A stretch of DNA of 56,317 nucleotides from CAYFKJ01 sp964528595 (GTDB taxonomy: Bacteria > Pseudomonadota > Alphaproteobacteria > UBA2966): positions 1-56,317 of the forward strand of contig CAZGTM010000024.1 in the NCBI GenBank assembly GCA_964528595.1. Reading direction: 5' to 3'. The notes under the pieces were generated by a model. It was not told the origin of the DNA. It ran no database searches and saw only the letters and a program-made list of their open reading frames with translations. Of the stretch, positions 7,640-15,926 are shown piece by piece. A program made the translations under genes and the position numbers. Every line of letters begins with the position of its first letter. The first letter of the stretch is position 1.

Positions 7640-9208
7640 GTGAGCTACGAATTTATTATCATCGGCGCCGGCCACAACGGCCTGGCCTGTGCAGCATATC
7701 TTGCCAAGGCAGGGGCTAAAGTCTTGGTTGTGGAGCGCAGCACGCGCGTCGGCGGGGGCTGCCACACCGAGGAAGTCACGCTGCCGGGGTTCAAGCATAA
7801 TATTTGCTCCGTCGTTCACACGCATATCCCCACCAGTCCGGTCTACCGCGATCTCGAACTCGAACGTCACGGCGTCAAGTACGTCTACCCGGACCACCCG
7901 CGCGGAACGATTTTTCCCGACCACAAGACCATCGTGATGTATCGAGAGCCGGAGCGGACGGCAGCCGAACTGGCTCGGTTCTCGCCGAGGGACGCGCAGA
8001 CCTTCACGCAGCTGGTGGCGGACTACGGCGAATTTTTCGAAGCCACATACCTGCCGTTGATGTATTCGCCGCCGTCGCCGCCGTCGGCGCAAACCGCGGA
8101 ACTTGAGAAATCAGAGGAGGGTAGGACGCTTTTGCAGTGGCAGATGAGCACGCCGGTGCAGCTGCTCGACGAACTGTTCGAAAGCGAAGAAGTGAAAGTC
8201 CACTTCCTTAATCGATTGACAGTGCTGAATATCGCCCCGGATCAACACGGACTGGGTTGGGTCTGCCTGTTCCGCATCCTGCTGGCCGAGGCGCCCATCT
8301 GCGTCGGCGGCTCCGGGCAGCTGGCGGTGGGATTGAGAAGCGCTTTCGAGGAGAACGGCGGCGCCGTCCAGACGGGGCTGGCCGTAAAGCAAATCCTCAC
8401 GCACGGCAACCGGGCGACCGGCGTCGAATTCGAGGATGGGACCCGCGCCGAGGCGTCGAAAGCCGTGATCACCAACGTGGAACCGAAGAAGAGTTTCCTG
8501 AAAATGTTGGGAGAAGACAATCTGCCCGAAGCGTTTACGACGCGCGTCAAGAACTATCATTCGCGCGGGCGCTCGCTCTTTGCCTTGCACCTGGCGTTGT
8601 CGGAGCCACCCCATTATCTGGCCGCGGCTGATAATCCTTCGGTGGACGTCTCGTTCAGTCAGGAAATGTTTGGTGGCAGCATCGCGGATCAGGTTCGCGC
8701 CTACAAAGATATCTCCATGGGCATCCCACCCCGGCAGGAAATGTTGCAAGTCACGCTGCCGACGATTTTCGATCCCACCCAGGCGCCGGAGGGCAAACAC
8801 ACGGCCGTCATATGGCAGTACGCGCCGTACAACGTGGATCCCGAGGGACCGGAGGGATGGCGTAGTCTGCGCGAGGAATATGCCGAACATGTTTTGGGCC
8901 GCTGGCGGTCCTATGCGCCGAACATTACCCGGGACAAGATTTTGGCCATGACCATTCAGGACCCGACGGACACCGTGCAAATCAATGACAACTTCGTCAA
9001 CGGTGTCGAAGTCGTGGGCGACCTGTCACCGGACCAGATGGGATTTTTCAGACCGTTCGCCAATTGGTCCGGCTACAAATCACCGCTCGACGGCCTCTAC
9101 ATGTGTGGTGGGTTTTGTCATCCAGGCGGTGGCGTGCATGCCGGGGCTGGCCATAACGCGGCCACCGTGATCGCCGATGACTTCGACCTGAACAAGTGGT
9201 GGGGCTGA
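7640..9208 (+). CDS. FAD-dependent oxidoreductase, phytoene-desaturase family
   Basis: This 522-aa flavoprotein starts with YEFIIIGAGHNGLACAAYLAKAG, the dinucleotide-binding GxGxxG region, followed by VVERSTRVGGG. The C terminus contains GLYMCGGFCHPGGGVHAGAGHNAA, the second FAD-contact motif of phytoene desaturase-like (CrtI/PDH) enzymes. No carotenoid genes accompany it; many relatives of this type are uncharacterised. The GTG at 7640 is eight bases after GGAGG; the GTG at 7631 overlaps that ribosome site and is rejected. The stop overlaps the ATG of the next gene, so the two are co-translated. Confidence 0.9.
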   Translation: MSYEFIIIGAGHNGLACAAYLAKAGAKVLVVERSTRVGGGCHTEEVTLPGFKHNICSVVHTHIPTSPVYRDLELERHGVKYVYPDHPRGTIFPDHKTIVMYREPERTAAELARFSPRDAQTFTQLVADYGEFFEATYLPLMYSPPSPPSAQTAELEKSEEGRTLLQWQMSTPVQLLDELFESEEVKVHFLNRLTVLNIAPDQHGLGWVCLFRILLAEAPICVGGSGQLAVGLRSAFEENGGAVQTGLAVKQILTHGNRATGVEFEDGTRAEASKAVITNVEPKKSFLKMLGEDNLPEAFTTRVKNYHSRGRSLFALHLALSEPPHYLAAADNPSVDVSFSQEMFGGSIADQVRAYKDISMGIPPRQEMLQVTLPTIFDPTQAPEGKHTAVIWQYAPYNVDPEGPEGWRSLREEYAEHVLGRWRSYAPNITRDKILAMTIQDPTDTVQINDNFVNGVEVVGDLSPDQMGFFRPFANWSGYKSPLDGLYMCGGFCHPGGGVHAGAGHNAATVIADDFDLNKWWG

Positions 9209-9768
9209 TGCACCGGCGCGAGGAAAAGTTTTCCGTAAACGCCTCACCCGATGCTCTCTGGACCTTCATTCGCGATTTCGAAGAACTGTGTGGCTGCATC
9301 CCCGGCGTCGAGCGGATTCACCCGGTGGACGACCTGACCGTCGAACTGACGGTGAAGGAGAAAATCGGCATCGTGCCGCTGATCGTGGATCTGGTGGGGC
9401 GGATCGAAGCCGAAGACCCGCCTCACAGCCTGCAGGCTGTCGCAACCGCCGAACACCTGACCATGAAGATGGACGTCGCTTTGCAGGGGACCGGAAGCCG
9501 AACCGAAATCACCGCCGTCTTCGAGGTTGCGGGCGAGGGGCCGCTCAAACCCATTGTTGATCGTTTGTTCGAACGCCGGGCAACCGAGCGGGCCGCCGAG
9601 TTCGCCGAAATTCTCGTGGAACGCTTTGGTGCGGTTTCGTCTGATGATGCGCTTGTGGACACGCCCGACCAGTTCCATCCCGCGCAAAACCGGCACGGGA
9701 CGCTATGGCGGTGGCTAATCAGGCTCTGGCAGAATTTTTTTGGCCAGCCCGCACCCCCGAGAAGCTAG
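9208..9768 (+). CDS. SRPBCC (CoxG-like) family protein
   Basis: This 186-aa protein has a START/SRPBCC helix-grip fold like carbon monoxide dehydrogenase subunit G. It opens with a segment typical of the family (FSVNASPDALWTFIRDFEELCGCIPGVE) and shows alternating strands through residue 140, then a short C-terminal stretch with Trp/Leu-rich WRWLIRLWQNFF that could touch the membrane. CoxG proteins bind a membrane or hydrophobic ligand. The ATG overlaps the stop of the FAD oxidoreductase gene (TGATG), which suggests the two products act together. No CO dehydrogenase genes are nearby. Confidence 0.87.
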   Translation: MHRREEKFSVNASPDALWTFIRDFEELCGCIPGVERIHPVDDLTVELTVKEKIGIVPLIVDLVGRIEAEDPPHSLQAVATAEHLTMKMDVALQGTGSRTEITAVFEVAGEGPLKPIVDRLFERRATERAAEFAEILVERFGAVSSDDALVDTPDQFHPAQNRHGTLWRWLIRLWQNFFGQPAPPRS

Positions 9769-9832
9769 TGGTCTTGATATCAATTTGAAACGCATCTAAA
9801 TACGGGCGCGCAGTTCCATGGAGAACCAGACG

Positions 9833-9869
9833 AAACGGTATTTGCGGCATTGAGAAAATTACCGTTTTT
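9833..9869 (+). terminator. Possible terminator after the FAD/SRPBCC operon
   Basis: AAACGGTA (9833-9840) pairs perfectly with TACCGTTT (9860-9867) across a 19-nt loop, followed by TT. The stem is short and the loop large, so termination is plausible rather than certain. The rest of 9870-10044 holds one small hairpin (10002-10021, TTCCGGCC/GGTCGGAA) in the leader of the next gene. Confidence 0.45.
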
Positions 9870-10044
9870 GCCTTGAAGGGAATGTAGTCAGGTGCAATCT
9901 TGATAAAGTGAAGACCGGTTACCCACCCCCCCAGATATGATGGCGCTTACGGAACGAGAACCAGTGCGAAAAGATTGGCCCTCAGGTGAATTCTCACGAA
10001 ATTCCGGCCTTTCGGTCGGAAAATCTACGAACTGAGCAATTGCG

Positions 10045-10818
10045 ATGACAAAACCCATTGTCGGCATTATTGCCAATTCCTATCTGATCGACGATCAGTA
10101 TCCGGTGCAGACCACCGGCAAAATGAACGTCGAAGCGATTGCAATTGTCACCGGGGCGGTGCCGATGGTCGTGCCGTCCCTGCCCGATTGCGTCGACATC
10201 AACGAGATCATGGCCGTTTGTGACGGATTTCTTTTTACGGGCGGAAGACCCAACGTGCACGCGGAGGAATATGGCCATGACCACACGGATGCCCATGGTG
10301 CCTTCGACCAGGACAGGGACAAGATTGCCCTCCCCCTGATCCGCGCCTGCATCGATGTCGGGCAACCGGTACTGGGCGTCTGCCGGGGTTTTCAGGAATT
10401 CAACGTGGCCATGGGCGGCACGCTGCATCCGGAAATTCGCGACCTGCCCGGGCGCACCAATCACCGCATGCCGCCGGACGGCACGATCGAAGAAAAATTC
10501 GCCCACCGCCACGTCGTGCATCTGTCGCCGGGCAGCCCTTTCAGCCGCATGTTCGGCAGCGAGGAGGTTCTTGTCAATTCGCTGCACGGTCAGGGGATTG
10601 AAGAGCCGGGGTCGCGGATCGTGGTGGATGGTTATGCACCCGACGGCACCGCCGAGGCGATCTCCATCCAAAACGCCCCCGGTTTCGCCCTCGCCGTCCA
10701 ATGGCATCCCGAATACAACGCCGCCAACGATATCGTCTCAAGACCTTTGTTTGAAGCGTTCGGCAAGGCCCTCATGGACTGGAAGCGTGCGGCGGCCAAG
10801 GTGCTTAGATCGGCCTAA
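10045..10818 (+). CDS. Gamma-glutamyl-gamma-aminobutyrate hydrolase family protein (class I glutamine amidotransferase)
   Basis: The protein has 257 aa, the usual length of PuuD-type peptidase C26 proteins. The nucleophile Cys lies in PVLGVCRGFQEFNVAMGG, the TLH(P/x)E motif follows, and the catalytic His-Glu pair is in VQWHPEYNA. Family members hydrolyse gamma-glutamyl amides, such as gamma-glutamyl-GABA in putrescine breakdown. No other puu genes are in the window, so the substrate is open. The gene stands alone and converges on the heme-binding-protein gene. Confidence 0.9.
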   Translation: MTKPIVGIIANSYLIDDQYPVQTTGKMNVEAIAIVTGAVPMVVPSLPDCVDINEIMAVCDGFLFTGGRPNVHAEEYGHDHTDAHGAFDQDRDKIALPLIRACIDVGQPVLGVCRGFQEFNVAMGGTLHPEIRDLPGRTNHRMPPDGTIEEKFAHRHVVHLSPGSPFSRMFGSEEVLVNSLHGQGIEEPGSRIVVDGYAPDGTAEAISIQNAPGFALAVQWHPEYNAANDIVSRPLFEAFGKALMDWKRAAAKVLRSA

Positions 10819-10861
10819 GCCGGCGATAGCACCTCGTCACGCCCGACAAGACGTCCCGCCC

Positions 10862-11368
10862 CTACAACGGTTCCAGACGATCTTCCACGGCTTCGATGCC
10901 GGCCAGGGCGCAGTCGTCGTCGAGTGTACCACCGGGCGCGCCGCTGACGCCGATGGCGCCGACCAACTCACCCTTTGAGCGGATCATGATGCCGCCGCCC
11001 AGGGCCAGCGCGCCGTCGATGTGACGCATGCCGGATTGTTCCTCGCCGGCCTTCGTAGCCGCGGAGAGATCGGTCGTGTTGGTGCGGAAGCTCAAGGCCG
11101 TCCAGGCCTTGCCCGCCGCCGTCTTCGGCGTGTGAGGACCGGCAAAGCGGTCCTTCAGCATGACCTGCGTCACGCCGCCTCGGTCGAGCACCGCCACGGC
11201 AACCTGGTAGCCGCCGGCGCGGCAGTTCTCCAGTGCCGCCTTGGCAAGATCGAGCGCCAACTCGAGGCTGAGCGAACGCGTTACGACAAAATCCTCCTCC
11301 TCGCCCGCCAGGGCGGGAAAAGAGAGACCCAGCGCTAGCGCCGCCGCCATTGCCACTCTTTTTTTCAT
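10862..11368 (-). CDS. GlcG/HbpS-type heme-binding family protein, exported
   Basis: This 168-aa protein has a clear signal peptide (MKKRVAMAAALALGLSFPALA, cleavage likely at A-GEE). The mature part carries the GlcG/HbpS fold signatures: AVAVLDRGG, KTAAGKAWTALSFR and the glycine-rich GGGIMIRSKGELVGAIGVSGAPGG. Family members bind heme or small ligands, and some work with two-component sensors. The export signal places it in the periplasm. It ends 44 bases from the convergent hydrolase gene and starts only 13 bases downstream of the CBS-protein stop, so it may be in one transcript with that gene. Confidence 0.87.
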   Translation of the reverse strand: MKKRVAMAAALALGLSFPALAGEEEDFVVTRSLSLELALDLAKAALENCRAGGYQVAVAVLDRGGVTQVMLKDRFAGPHTPKTAAGKAWTALSFRTNTTDLSAATKAGEEQSGMRHIDGALALGGGIMIRSKGELVGAIGVSGAPGGTLDDDCALAGIEAVEDRLEPL

Positions 11369-11381
11369 CTCGTTTTTCCCC

Positions 11382-11819
11382 TCACACTCTTGACGTCAGC
11401 TGCCGATTGAGGATCGTAACTTCTTGTTCCAGATCCTTCAAACGCAGTTCCACGACATCGCGAATACTGATCATGCCTTCCAGACAACCCTCGCCGTCCA
11501 GCACCGGCATGTGTCGAATTCTATGGAGATCGAGCGATTCGACAACGTCCGCGATCTTATCGCTGCTGTTGCAGCTGATCACGTCCTCGGTCATCAATTC
11601 GGCAACCTTGAATTCCAGGGCCTCGGGCCCTTGCAGCCGAAGTTCCTCGATGACATCGCGTTCGGAGATAATGCCTTCGACATGCCGCCCATCGTCCGAT
11701 ACCGGCACCGCGCCGATATAGCTGTCGGCCAGCATTTCGATAGCCTCCCGGACGTTGGCGTCCCTGGCGATGGTAACGACGATTTGGCCTTTTCTGGCCA
11801 GCAATTCCCTGATCAACAT
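11382..11819 (-). CDS. CBS-domain pair protein (paralogue of 1210-1638)
   Basis: The protein has about 145 aa, again two CBS motifs and little else: MLIRELLARKGQ..., YIGAVPVSDDGRHVEGIISERD, then LHRIRHMPVLDGEGCLEGMISIRD. A short C-terminal helix (ELRLKDLEQEVTILNRQL) may form a coiled coil. The start at 11819 follows GGGAGG by eight bases; the longer reading frame to 11846 lacks such a site. It is divergent from the second bacteriohemerythrin gene across about 175 bases and resembles the CBS protein near the first hemerythrin gene. Confidence 0.9.
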   Translation of the reverse strand: MLIRELLARKGQIVVTIARDANVREAIEMLADSYIGAVPVSDDGRHVEGIISERDVIEELRLQGPEALEFKVAELMTEDVISCNSSDKIADVVESLDLHRIRHMPVLDGEGCLEGMISIRDVVELRLKDLEQEVTILNRQLTSRV

Positions 11820-11993
11820 GACCGACCTCCCATAGCTCTCAATCACTACTCACCACGCGCCTAGGATCGGACATATCGGAGACAAATGGCATGCGGTTAG
11901 ATGTCGCGCCGGGAGCGGCCAATTATCTGGCATAATAGGTTCAACGTCCGGTGGCACGGCCGTCATCCAGCCCGAAACTGGGGGGCAGTTACG

Positions 11994-12479
11994 ATGTTTG
12001 AGTTTTTTAGCGGTGAAAAAGATAAAACCTTCATGGAATGGTCGACCGACTATTCCGTCGGTTCGAAGCGCATCGACGACGATCACCGCGGATTGTTCGA
12101 TGTCGTTAACCACTACTACGATGCCGTCCACAAGGGCGAGGCACACGAATCGATCGAAGCCATCCTGAAGTTGTTGGAAAAATATATACGGGAACATTTC
12201 GCCCACGAGGAACGCCTGATGGCGGACATCGGTTACCCGAAGCTGGGCGAACACAAGAAACTGCACGCCGCCCTGATCGACGCCTATCACTCGACACAGT
12301 TCAGCTACAATCTGGCGCCCGATGAATTCGACGCAGACGGCTTTCTCGAGTTTCTGCAAACCTGGCTGACCACGCATATCCTGGTCGAGGACCACAAATT
12401 CGCGCCCTATGTGAAACGCTATCGGAAGACGCAGATCAACGAACTGCATATGCCGGACCCATCCGGCGACGGCGCTTGA
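11994..12479 (+). CDS. Bacteriohemerythrin (paralogue of 2303-2758)
   Basis: This 161-aa protein carries the complete ligand set of the family: H31 (DDDHRGLF), H68 and E72 (REHFAHEE), H87 and H91 (EHKKLH), H128 and D133 (THILVED). The signature MEWSTDYSVG is at the start. An upstream in-frame ATG at 11901 would add 31 unconserved residues, so I prefer the ATG at 11994, which aligns with the start of the paralogue; a G-run (GGGGG) eight bases before it can serve as ribosome site. The C-terminal tail PDPSGDGA is extra relative to the paralogue. Confidence 0.92.
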   Translation: MFEFFSGEKDKTFMEWSTDYSVGSKRIDDDHRGLFDVVNHYYDAVHKGEAHESIEAILKLLEKYIREHFAHEERLMADIGYPKLGEHKKLHAALIDAYHSTQFSYNLAPDEFDADGFLEFLQTWLTTHILVEDHKFAPYVKRYRKTQINELHMPDPSGDGA

Positions 12480-12517
12480 CCCGAACGATGCCGCTGTAAT
12501 AGGTCTTGCCCCACGCC

Positions 12518-12961
12518 ATGTCTGAAACATTCGTCGATATCGGGATCCTGACCCACGTCCTGGCCGGCCTGAACGGTACGACGCTGGTGTTTCTGGTCGC
12601 CGGTTACCTGTTTATCCGCCAAGGCCGGAAATCCGCTCACAAGGTGTGCATGTCGTCGGCGCTGGTTGTCATCGTCGCGTTCTTCATCGTCTACATCGTC
12701 TACCATGCCAACGCCGGGTTGGCGAAGTTCGGCGGCAGCGGCCTGGCTCACACGATTTACCTGACCTTGCTGGCAGCCCATATCAGCGTGGCGGTATCGA
12801 TACCCGTGCTGGCGCCCATGACCGCCTACCGCGCCTTTCGTAAGCGGCACGAAAAACACAAGCGCCTGGCGCGCTGGACCTGGCCGCTCTGGACCTTTTC
12901 CTCGGTCTCGGGCCTGGTTGTCTACTTCATGGCCGTTCACCTCTACCCCTTCCAAGGGTGA
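12518..12961 (+). CDS. DUF420 family membrane protein
   Basis: This protein of about 147 aa has four hydrophobic segments: roughly 8-30, 42-62, 77-97 and 118-140. His residues sit in the loops, with YHANAGLAKFGGSG and THxx-like AHISVAVSIPVLAPM typical of DUF420. Some relatives, such as CtaM, assist assembly of heme-copper oxidases; no oxidase gene is visible here. The gene starts 39 bases after the hemerythrin stop and may share its transcript. The start at 12518 is preferred over a TTG twelve bases earlier. Confidence 0.83.
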   Translation: MSETFVDIGILTHVLAGLNGTTLVFLVAGYLFIRQGRKSAHKVCMSSALVVIVAFFIVYIVYHANAGLAKFGGSGLAHTIYLTLLAAHISVAVSIPVLAPMTAYRAFRKRHEKHKRLARWTWPLWTFSSVSGLVVYFMAVHLYPFQG

Positions 12962-13056
12962 TGTGGTGATGTGGCGACATGCCGCATACCCAAGACGCCC
13001 ATTTGCCTCCAAATATGTCCCGTAGGACGCGCACCGCTTTGTATCAGGAGGGGCAA

Positions 13057-13227
13057 ATGAAGTATGACCTGCCCAACAAATTGATCCTCGCCATCAACCA
13101 CGCCCTCGGTGAAAGCCGAAAGGCGCTCTGCGAGCACGCAGAATTGACCTTCCAATCACTCTGCGTCCAGGACGCCGATCACGAAGACGAAGAGGTTGAC
13201 GAGGAAAAATTTCCGACTGTCCACTGA
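13057..13227 (+). CDS. Small acidic hypothetical protein, 56 aa
   Basis: I do not recognise this protein. The ATG at 13057 is preceded by AGGAGGGG at ideal spacing, the strongest ribosome site in this part of the window, which argues for a real gene although the product is tiny. The N-terminal half looks helical (LILAINHALGESRKALCEH) with two Cys (C27, C38), and the tail is strongly acidic (DADHEDEEVDEE). A longer reading frame from 12979 exists but would bypass the good ribosome site. Confidence 0.65.
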   Translation: MKYDLPNKLILAINHALGESRKALCEHAELTFQSLCVQDADHEDEEVDEEKFPTVH

Positions 13228-13251
13228 CGGCCGTCAACCATGCTATGATCC

Positions 13252-13277
13252 AAGGGCGCGCCGAGAGGTGCGCCTTT
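13252..13277 (+). terminator. Probable terminator after the 56-aa gene
   Basis: AAGGGCGCGC (13252-13261) pairs with GTGCGCCTTT (13268-13277), ten base pairs including two G-T pairs, around a 6-nt loop. It lies 25 bases after the stop. The T-run is only three bases, so strength is uncertain. Confidence 0.5.
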
Positions 13278-13305
13278 ATCATTCAGGAATGGGGAGAACG
13301 GGTTT

Positions 13306-13719
13306 ATGGCGGATACAATCACGGGCGGATGCCACTGCGGCGCAGTTCGCTTTACGCTGTCGGCGGAACCACTTTGGGGCGGTCACTGCCAGTGCACGAA
13401 TTGCCAAAAATTCAGCGGCACCGGACACGCCAGCAACCTGATCGTCGCCAAGGACGCCTTCGAGGTGAGCGGTGAACTCAACGCCTACGAATACGACGCC
13501 GATAGCGGAAATCACATGACGCGGTATGCCTGCCCGACCTGCAACACCCCGATTTACGGCACCAGCAGCGGCAATCCCACCGCGGTGGTGTTGCGCGCCG
13601 GCGGTCTAGATGACCCCAGCCGCTTTTCGCCGAAGGCCGTGATTTATACGGAAAGCTCCGTTTCGTGGGACGTCTCCGACCCCGACCTTCCGACATTTCC
13701 AGGCATGCCCCAGCGCTAA
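13306..13719 (+). CDS. GFA family protein (glutathione-dependent formaldehyde-activating enzyme-like)
   Basis: This 137-aa protein has the Cys-rich zinc fold of the GFA/CENP-V family: GGCHCGAVRF (C9, C11), HCQCTNCQKF (C28, C30, C33) and YACPTCNTPIYG. The prototype Gfa was proposed to speed formaldehyde-glutathione adduct formation, but most members have unknown substrates. FrmA, which oxidises that adduct, is encoded at 22719-23825 but not in the same operon. ATGGGGAGAACGGGTTTATG gives a ribosome site nine bases before the ATG. Confidence 0.9.
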   Translation: MADTITGGCHCGAVRFTLSAEPLWGGHCQCTNCQKFSGTGHASNLIVAKDAFEVSGELNAYEYDADSGNHMTRYACPTCNTPIYGTSSGNPTAVVLRAGGLDDPSRFSPKAVIYTESSVSWDVSDPDLPTFPGMPQR

Positions 13720-13755
13720 CCGGCGAGTAATATCTTAGCGGGCGGGCCGGCCGGT

Positions 13756-14535
13756 TCAGTGGATCGTCCGGCCCAATTCGGGACTGGGCACCACGAGGCC
13801 GATTTTCTCGATCTGGGCGTCCAGGTCCGTCCGCCACATGTCCCTCAGTTCCTCGTTTCCCCACTTGCGGATGCCGTACTTGACGGCAAGGTCGCTGAAC
13901 TTGCTCTCCTTGGCGCCGAATGTGTCGAGTGCATGGGGATACCATTTGTCGACCGTCGCCTGGGCATCTTCCGGCGTGGCGTTGCATGATTCCGCATAGT
14001 CCGGGTCCTGAAAGATGTCTTTGATGCGGCGTGCACCGAACGAGGCATGAAAGCGTTCCTCGTGGACCATCGACGTCATCTCGCGCGCCAGTGGCGCGAA
14101 TGAACAGTTTTCCATGGCCAGCAAGTGGTACCAGGCCACGTGATCGAGCAGGAAACAGAAACCGCAGAGATCGGCCCAGCTCTCGAACGGCACATTGAAG
14201 GCGTTGAGCGGATGCTCGCCAAGTTTGAGATCGAGCAGTCCCTCGGCCTTGGCTTCGCCGTCCGGCCCGAATGACCGCAGCATGCGGCAGTCGATGAAGC
14301 CCTGGTGGGCCTCGTCAGCGCAAATCTGGGCCTGCACGAAACGGTCCTCGGGCGTCGGTCCCTTGTTAATCCAGGGCTGGTGCTGTTCGACAGAGGCGAA
14401 CTCGGTCGACGCCAAGGCATAGATGATCTTTAACAGGGTCGTCCGGTACTCCTCCGGCATCTGCTCGACCGTCTCGATCTTATTCATGCCCTTCAGTTCG
14501 CCGTACGCAACGTGACGAGAAATTCCCGGTGGCAT
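13756..14535 (-). CDS. PaaA/PaaC-type ferritin-like di-iron protein, orphan
   Basis: This 259-aa helical protein resembles phenylacetyl-CoA epoxidase subunits (PF05138). The second iron-ligand pair is intact (EERFH, Glu-x2-His), and a first-helix Glu is present (STEF). The first pair aligns as ADEAHQG, which reads Asp-x2-His where PaaA has Glu-x2-His (DEAGH). No paaB, C, D, E or reductase gene is near, so this is an orphan that may oxidise another substrate or serve another role. AAGGGG eight bases before the ATG supports the start. It converges on the GFA gene. Confidence 0.82.
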   Translation of the reverse strand: MPPGISRHVAYGELKGMNKIETVEQMPEEYRTTLLKIIYALASTEFASVEQHQPWINKGPTPEDRFVQAQICADEAHQGFIDCRMLRSFGPDGEAKAEGLLDLKLGEHPLNAFNVPFESWADLCGFCFLLDHVAWYHLLAMENCSFAPLAREMTSMVHEERFHASFGARRIKDIFQDPDYAESCNATPEDAQATVDKWYPHALDTFGAKESKFSDLAVKYGIRKWGNEELRDMWRTDLDAQIEKIGLVVPSPELGRTIH

Positions 14536-14658
14536 CGTTTTCCCCTTGATGTTGATTACCTCACCAGCCTATGCCGAAGTGGCGGCGGCGTCCATCGCAC
14601 CTTGCCCCTTATCGACAAGCCCGGCAGGATAGGAAGCAACTCAAGGGGGTCGCGGGTC

Positions 14659-15066
14659 ATGAGCAATTTTCTGCCGTTTGAGAAAGTTGAGTTCGAGCCA
14701 AACACGGTTGTCTTCATGGAAGGCGACGAGGGCGACGCGGCCTATCTCGTGGTCAGCGGCGAGGTTGCCATGCGTAAGAAAACCATGAGCGAAGCGCCCC
14801 AAATCCTCGGCGTTATCAAAAAGGGCGACGTCTTCGGCGAACTGGCCCTGTTCGACGGGCGACCGCGGATCGCCAGCGCCGTCACGCAAGAGAAGACGAC
14901 CGTTATCCGCATTTCCCGGAAGGAATTTCTCAGCCGTCTGGCCGACATGGATCCGGTTCTGCGCTCCGTCGTCCTGAAGATGGTTTTCCGCAATCGCACG
15001 ATGGCGGAGGAAGTTATGTACAAAAAGGGAGAAGCCAATTGGTCGAGCGACTTCGACCTTGGTTGA
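14659..15066 (+). CDS. Cyclic nucleotide-binding domain protein without DNA-binding domain
   Basis: This protein of about 135 aa is one CNB/CAP-ED beta-roll. The phosphate-binding cassette FGELALFDGRPRIASAV keeps the Glu and Arg that contact the cyclic phosphate, so cAMP or cGMP binding is plausible. After the C-helix (about residues 95-125) only a short tail follows; the HTH of CRP/FNR proteins is missing. It probably modulates a partner. The chosen ATG at 14659 has a G-rich stretch upstream; the longer frame from 14512 adds unrelated sequence. It is divergent from the PaaA-like gene. Confidence 0.87.
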   Translation: MSNFLPFEKVEFEPNTVVFMEGDEGDAAYLVVSGEVAMRKKTMSEAPQILGVIKKGDVFGELALFDGRPRIASAVTQEKTTVIRISRKEFLSRLADMDPVLRSVVLKMVFRNRTMAEEVMYKKGEANWSSDFDLG

Positions 15067-15118
15067 CCAATCGGCTGTCCCGTCGAACTGAAATACGCCG
15101 GCAAGGCGAGCTTAAGTC

Positions 15119-15832
15119 TTACGCCGCCTGTCGTTCCTCCACGAACAGTCCCATCATCCGATCGGTGTAAGCGACCAAATTCCCATGCTTTTCCGCCGGC
15201 GCCTTGAGGAACGTCTCCAACTCGGGTGAAAAAACGTTGGCGAGCAGGCCGAAGGCGGTCGCATCGAGCAAAGTTACCTGGCTGCCCATCATGAACGGCT
15301 TGTCGGCCAGAAATGCCGCCAGCGCATCGATATCGGCGACGCCGAGGCTCTCTATTTCCGCCGTCGTATGACGCCCGATACCGTGGCCGATCATGTTCCG
15401 GCGAATGGTTTCGCGGGCTTTGTTTTCGATGATCTTGCGAATCAGACGCGGCACGCCGCCGAAGAAGGCACGTCGGATCACCTGCCAGTTCTGTTCGTCG
15501 AACCAGCGGCTGTGCACCAGCGTCCAATAGGTCCGCTCCTCCAACATCACACGCATGGCCCGGGAGACGGCCTTTTCCGACGGCGTCAAACCCGCATCCA
15601 AATCGATGCCGCGCGAATTTTTCAGGTGCTCCGTGATGAAGGTCGAATCGGCAATCATTTCACCGTCATCAACGATGACAGGTGCCTTGCTTTTAGGCAG
15701 TGGCGCTACGTTGGCAACGTTTGTAACCGAATAAGCCAGGCCTGACAGTTTGAACATGGTTTCGACCTTCAGGCAGAACGGGCTGGGGTTGGGCACGCCG
15801 AGGTTCGGCGCGAATTGATGCAGTTCGATCAT
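15119..15832 (-). CDS. Glutathione S-transferase family protein
   Basis: This 237-aa protein begins with a thioredoxin-like N-terminal domain (MIELHQF...SPFCLKVETMFKLSGLAY; KAPVIVDDGEMIADSTFITEHL, the cis-Pro/Ser glutathione region) and ends with an all-helical domain (about 95-230). The pattern resembles the failed-axon-connections/metaxin-like GST subgroup. The ligand is unknown. The gene is divergent from the WYL-domain regulator at 15937, and the spacer holds an inverted repeat, so that regulator probably controls it. Confidence 0.87.
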   Translation of the reverse strand: MIELHQFAPNLGVPNPSPFCLKVETMFKLSGLAYSVTNVANVAPLPKSKAPVIVDDGEMIADSTFITEHLKNSRGIDLDAGLTPSEKAVSRAMRVMLEERTYWTLVHSRWFDEQNWQVIRRAFFGGVPRLIRKIIENKARETIRRNMIGHGIGRHTTAEIESLGVADIDALAAFLADKPFMMGSQVTLLDATAFGLLANVFSPELETFLKAPAEKHGNLVAYTDRMMGLFVEERQAA

Positions 15833-15895
15833 TGAATACTCCTGGTTCCGAATTTAGTGAGGCGGCGCGTCGAATGTCCTTGATATCAGAGCCAT

Positions 15896-15926
15896 CCTGA
15901 CAGCATTATGTCAGGAGAATGTCAGG
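15896..15926. promoter_or_regulatory. Palindromic operator candidate between GST and WYL regulator genes
   Basis: CCTGACA (15896-15902) and TGTCAGG (15909-15915) form a perfect inverted repeat with a 6-nt spacer. A third half-site TGTCAGG follows at 15920-15926, inside a direct repeat ATGTCAGGAGA (15908-15918, 15919-15929). It lies 11-41 bases before the regulator's start codon and about 65-95 bases from the divergent GST start, a position suited to autoregulation and control of both genes. Confidence 0.6.
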
